From assembly GCF_001927285.1 (NCBI RefSeq), contig NZ_MSIG01000004.1:348526-412525 (forward strand): 64,000 nt of DNA, written 5' to 3'. A program made the translations under genes and the position numbers. How positions within the stretch are numbered: position 1 is the first letter of the stretch; each line of letters begins with the position of its first letter. This document shows positions 63,871-64,000 of the stretch, one piece after another. The notes under the pieces are model-generated. The model worked only from the letters and a program-made list of their open reading frames with translations. It had not been told where the DNA came from and did not search any database. The stretch comes from Mongoliimonas terrestris (GTDB lineage: Bacteria; Pseudomonadota; Alphaproteobacteria; Rhizobiales; Pleomorphomonadaceae).

Positions 63871-64000
63871 CACCGTCATGGTCCGCGCAGGCGGACCACC
63901 CACGCATTTCCCCCCTCCGCCCCCCTCCACCGTCATGGTCCGCGAAGGCGGACCACCCACGCATTTCCCCCAGGCTCCCGCCCAAAAGCGTGGCTGGTCC
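63871..64000. repeat. REP-A cluster at window end (two full units and one cut)
   Basis: Units at 63871-63907 and 63928-63964 are direct copies (CACCGTCATGGTCCGCG...CCACCCACGCAT), and an inverted unit starts at 63986 (AAGCGTGGCTGGTCC) and runs off the window. With the REP-B pair this makes the whole 63678-64000 stretch repeat DNA; no gene is visible in it. Confidence 0.8.

Overview
The window is about 64 kb of very GC-rich chromosomal DNA from a motile alphaproteobacterium. Flagellar control is of the Caulobacter type (CtrA, SciP and FlbD logic). The sugar-uptake genes are of the Rhizobium/Agrobacterium type (chvE-gguABC, rha). A member of the order Hyphomicrobiales (Rhizobiales) or a close relative is the best reading; this is inferred from gene content, not from a marker gene. 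No rRNA, CRISPR, prophage or insertion sequence was seen, and there is one tRNA gene.

Region 1 (1-11.9 kb, all minus strand) is a flagellar block. The operon fliF-fliG-fliH-fliN-flbD is followed by an HD-GYP phosphodiesterase gene and flhA, which is cut by the window edge. Upstream lie sciP, encoding a CtrA antagonist, and the hook genes fliK-flgD. A perfect CtrA box precedes flhA, a near-perfect one lies upstream of fliF, and a sigma-54 promoter precedes fliK. The window therefore carries two regulators (FlbD, SciP) and likely targets of the cascade.

Region 2 (12.2-23.9 kb) is mixed housekeeping and surface functions: mnmA, a PmtA-like methyltransferase, an orphan LacI regulator, a CAT tRNA, yjbQ, an S10 carboxypeptidase, a soluble aldose dehydrogenase, a chemoreceptor, a trehalose-synthase-like GH13 enzyme and a tiny Pmp3/YqaE membrane peptide gene.

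Region 3 (24.0-40.2 kb) is a pentose supercluster. L-arabinonate dehydratase, a GbpR-type LysR regulator, the ChvE-GguAB importer, GguC (FAH family), a 2-oxoglutarate semialdehyde dehydrogenase, aldose 1-epimerase and a second importer (YtfQRT-YjfF) together give uptake plus the non-phosphorylating route from arabinonate to 2-oxoglutarate. A 13-bp motif (ATTRGACSGTTAT) occurs, in the same orientation relative to the gene, upstream of the dehydratase, chvE and ytfQ. It ties the three transcription units into one putative regulon.

Region 4 (40.3-55.8 kb) holds an APC permease, a BenE transporter, a CsbD-like protein, trifunctional PutA with a strong candidate operator of its own, a Tat-exported metallo-hydrolase, a kexin-like RTX protease with five 79-residue repeats of exactly 237 bp spacing, a lipoprotein esterase, an aldo/keto reductase and ThuA.

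Region 5 (56.7-63.7 kb, minus strand) joins an N-acetylglucosamine catabolic set (kinase, SIS-type deaminase, NagA) to an L-rhamnose set (RhaP, RhaQ, mutarotase, kinase). The rhamnose binding protein, ATPase and regulator are expected beyond position 64000.

Three families of intergenic palindromic repeats recur between operons. The most frequent has 13 copies, and its stem sequences covary.
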